Shown in pieces: positions 61,775-64,000 of a stretch of 64,000 nucleotides of DNA; the first letter of the stretch is position 1, and every line of letters starts with the position of its first letter. This DNA is from Biscogniauxia marginata (lineage: Eukaryota > Ascomycota > Sordariomycetes > Xylariales > Xylariaceae): NCBI GenBank assembly GCA_022695795.1, contig MU404149.1:62001-126000 (forward strand), in the 5' to 3' direction. The translations under genes and the position numbers were made by a program. The notes beneath the pieces were generated by a model. That model worked only from the letters and a program-made list of their open reading frames with translations, searched no databases and had not been told where the DNA came from.

Positions 61775-61799
<25 letters not shown>
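61775..61799 (+). repeat. (TA)n microsatellite
   Basis: Twelve uninterrupted TA units. Confidence 0.9.
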
Positions 61800-61804
<5 letters not shown>

Positions 61805-63014
61805 CATGTTGTGTGTAAGTGTGTGTGGGTATGGCATAGTAGGTAAATTTTTTTTATTTTTTTATTTTTTTTACCGTCTCTCAATCCCCCTCTCCCCCTC
61901 TCTCTAATACGAGTAGCCTCCTCGTGTGACACGATACTCTGCCGTGCTGCGTGATGATTTTAATTGTTTAATTGGCCCCGTGTTTAAGAATAAAATAAAA
62001 TAACACCACGGTGACTTCGGAGTAGTTACCTGCGATGTCCGAGCTCGGTGGGTGCGGCGGTAGACCTCCTTCTTGCTGGTTGATACCTAGTCGGCCGGGC
62101 TGGCGCGGCCGGCACGGAATTGTATATTTCACGAATCATTCGGCTCGTTCGTAGTTTTAACCAAAAAAATTTTTTTTTTCTTTTCTTGCTGAAGGAAGTC
62201 ATAGAAGGGCTTCGGGACATGGATACTTACTTGCCTAGGTTGGTCGGGATAATGTGGTTGTCGACTGCATGGCTTCGAAGAACGGCGCTCACCATTCTGG
62301 TTCCTCGTTCAAGCTCCTCGTTGTTGCCTCCCACGATGGTAGTCGTCCATCATGTTTCAATTAAGTACCGGTCAAAATAGGGGCTCCCTTCACCCGAGCT
62401 GGTGGTTCAGAGCTCTTGACAACGGTGAAACTGTGGTGCTCCCCGACAAGGCGGCACTACAGTGACGGGTAAAATGATACACGATCGAAAGTCCGGCTTT
62501 ACTTCAGGCACCTCATCATCAAATCTAGGACCATCGCTAGAAGATTCGTCATGTTGTAGAGCATCAAAATCTAATTCTCATCTTCCAATCCCGTCCAGTC
62601 CGGACACCATTCTCCCCGTTAACATCGCACTGACCACTAATGAGGATCCGGGGTGTCCAGGAGTAGGTTGGCCGAACTCTCCTCAATAATTCGCATATCC
62701 CGTTTATACTATTAATTATCTGAGATGACGGTATCTCGCCTGTTAACCGTGTTTACCGCTTCTATTTCCGACTTGTAGCTGACCAACTTCCGTCGGCGGT
62801 TATGTGATGATACTTCTACAACCCGCTTCTCCCCCCTACCCCGGCCGTCATTCCCTGATTAGATTCCTATCTTGGTTAACTACCGATGAATACGTCTGGC
62901 ATTTTTATGGGACACTCCATAAGGTAGTAAGAAGGCTCTGACGTCAACCCGTAGTAATTCAGGGGGAGGGCAGCTCGGTGCTCTGTCAGGGGTTACAAGA
63001 GGATTTGGAGTAAG

Positions 63015-63054
63015 TGGGGTAGGTTGGGGTAGGTTGGGGTAAATTGGGGTAGCT
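63015..63054 (+). repeat. 10-bp tandem repeat, TGGGGTAGGT type
   Basis: Four head-to-tail 10-base units: two TGGGGTAGGT, one TGGGGTAAAT, one TGGGGTAGCT. G-rich strand; not the standard TTAGGG telomere unit. Confidence 0.8.
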
Positions 63055-64000
63055 TTGGCCCTGAACTTCCTCTCGAGACGGGGCGAAGTTTCGTTTACAA
63101 ATGTCGTGGTCATTGAACATGGTGTCGTGTGCCATTACACTTATGTTACATAATACAAATGATTGCCTTTAAAGCTCCCGAGCTACCTCATATGTAGACA
63201 CATCATGTGTGAGGATGATACTATTTCTAACAGTGTTCCCACTATCAAGTTAAACGGCATTCAGCATCTTCAGTTGCTAGTTTATCAGACCATGTCCGAT
63301 CCTAGAGGATAGCTTTAACATTGAGTGAAGGATTTAACAACAATACTATACTCGACCTTTTTGATCTCAAGATGACCTCCCGCTTGGTATTTGATCTAAG
63401 CCAAGTCAAACGCCCAACAGAAGACTTCATGTCGTAATGAGCTCTGAGAGCAACTTCGATACGTTCTTGAGACGTTTTGCTTTCCATGAAGGATTTTATC
63501 ACCAATGTCTGCACAGTGCTAGCTGAGCACTAGCTGCCGGACATCGAGCTCCAAGAAGAGACGGTGGAACTTGCGGTCCCCTCATATCCGATGGCCGACA
63601 AACGGAGCGAGTTGCACACGAGATCAACGCGCTAGTACGACACTTCCCAGAACCCGAGTGTTTTCAGTTATCTCGCGGAAGGACGGACACGGAAGTAACG
63701 CCCAGATCGGGACGGGCGGAACGGGGATAGAGGCTCCGACGAGTAAATATACATAGAATACCCGTCATTACCTCCTTCGGCTTGCTAGGCTTTAGTGTCA
63801 TCGCCTGTGACATCTGCAATATATAAATTTAAGGCAGGCTCTTAGTAGACCACAAGCTCAGAAAGTCTCCCGTCTATGAACTCGAAAGGCGTACGAAGCT
63901 TCGCCACGGAGGCGTTGTATGCGGATGCCGAACTCTGCGCGAAGGGGACCTCAAGCCGGCGGCCTACAACTCGTTGAGATCGACATGTAGGGATAGCTTA

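Larger units (their letters stand above)
60858..64000. other. Terminal gene-poor stretch with simple repeats
   Basis: 3.1 kb with no supportable gene. It holds an AGGT array, a TA array, T-rich runs at 61849-61872, and four imperfect copies of a TGGGGTAGGT unit. A spliced minus-strand frame at about 62040-62345 is conceivable but no family is recognised. Confidence 0.5.

Noticed and set aside
62040..62345. Possible two-exon minus-strand gene (a frame with TIVGGNNEEL joined by a GTAAGT donor to RYQPARRRST)
   Set aside because: No start, no recognised family and no upstream coding continuity; recorded only as a weak possibility.

Overview
The window is nuclear DNA from a filamentous ascomycete (Pezizomycotina, probably Sordariomycetes). 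Genes carry short 42-220 nt introns with GTRNGT donors and YAG acceptors. Intergenic spaces are long. Typical fungal families are present: a DMATS prenyltransferase, GH115, RIC8, RIF1, class II DAHP synthase and choline sulfatase. I saw no CRISPR array, tRNA, rRNA or intact transposon. All exon models come from reading splice signals and protein continuity by eye.

Left part (1-9.7 kb) is gene-poor and locally very AT-rich. It holds three genes of secondary-metabolite type: an FAD monooxygenase (528-1927), a three-intron cupin protein (3136-about 3980, minus) whose start codon is not visible, and a DMATS-type aromatic prenyltransferase (6243-7645). Together they look like an edge or remnant of a prenylated-metabolite cluster. 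No NRPS, PKS or terpene backbone gene lies in the window.

Middle part (9.7-33 kb) has a secreted GH115 alpha-glucuronidase, a kinesin-8 motor, an APC-superfamily permease, a small secreted ORF interrupted by a stop, a DUF1295 membrane reductase-like protein, and a GFA/CENP-V-fold zinc protein rebuilt from four exons, one of 33 nt. It also has a class II DAHP synthase divergent from a HYPK (NatA-associated) gene, and a secreted glycoprotein of unknown function.

Right part (33-64 kb) starts with 3.7 kb holding at most a small Cys-rich ORF. Next come a 1023-residue low-complexity protein with repeated Cys/His motifs, a glucose-6-phosphate 1-epimerase, and RIF1 with N-terminal PP1-docking motifs. 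RIC8 follows, divergent from RIF1, then a chromodomain protein, an MPDU1-like PQ-loop protein and a choline sulfatase. The last 3.1 kb shows only simple repeats.

Most genes from 14 kb onward are housekeeping: mitosis, DNA replication and telomeres, G-protein signalling, N-acetylation, glycosylation and the shikimate pathway. The first 10 kb and the long empty stretches look like accessory sequence. Intergenic DNA carries recurring TACCTAGGTA palindromes and AGGT/ACCT arrays.
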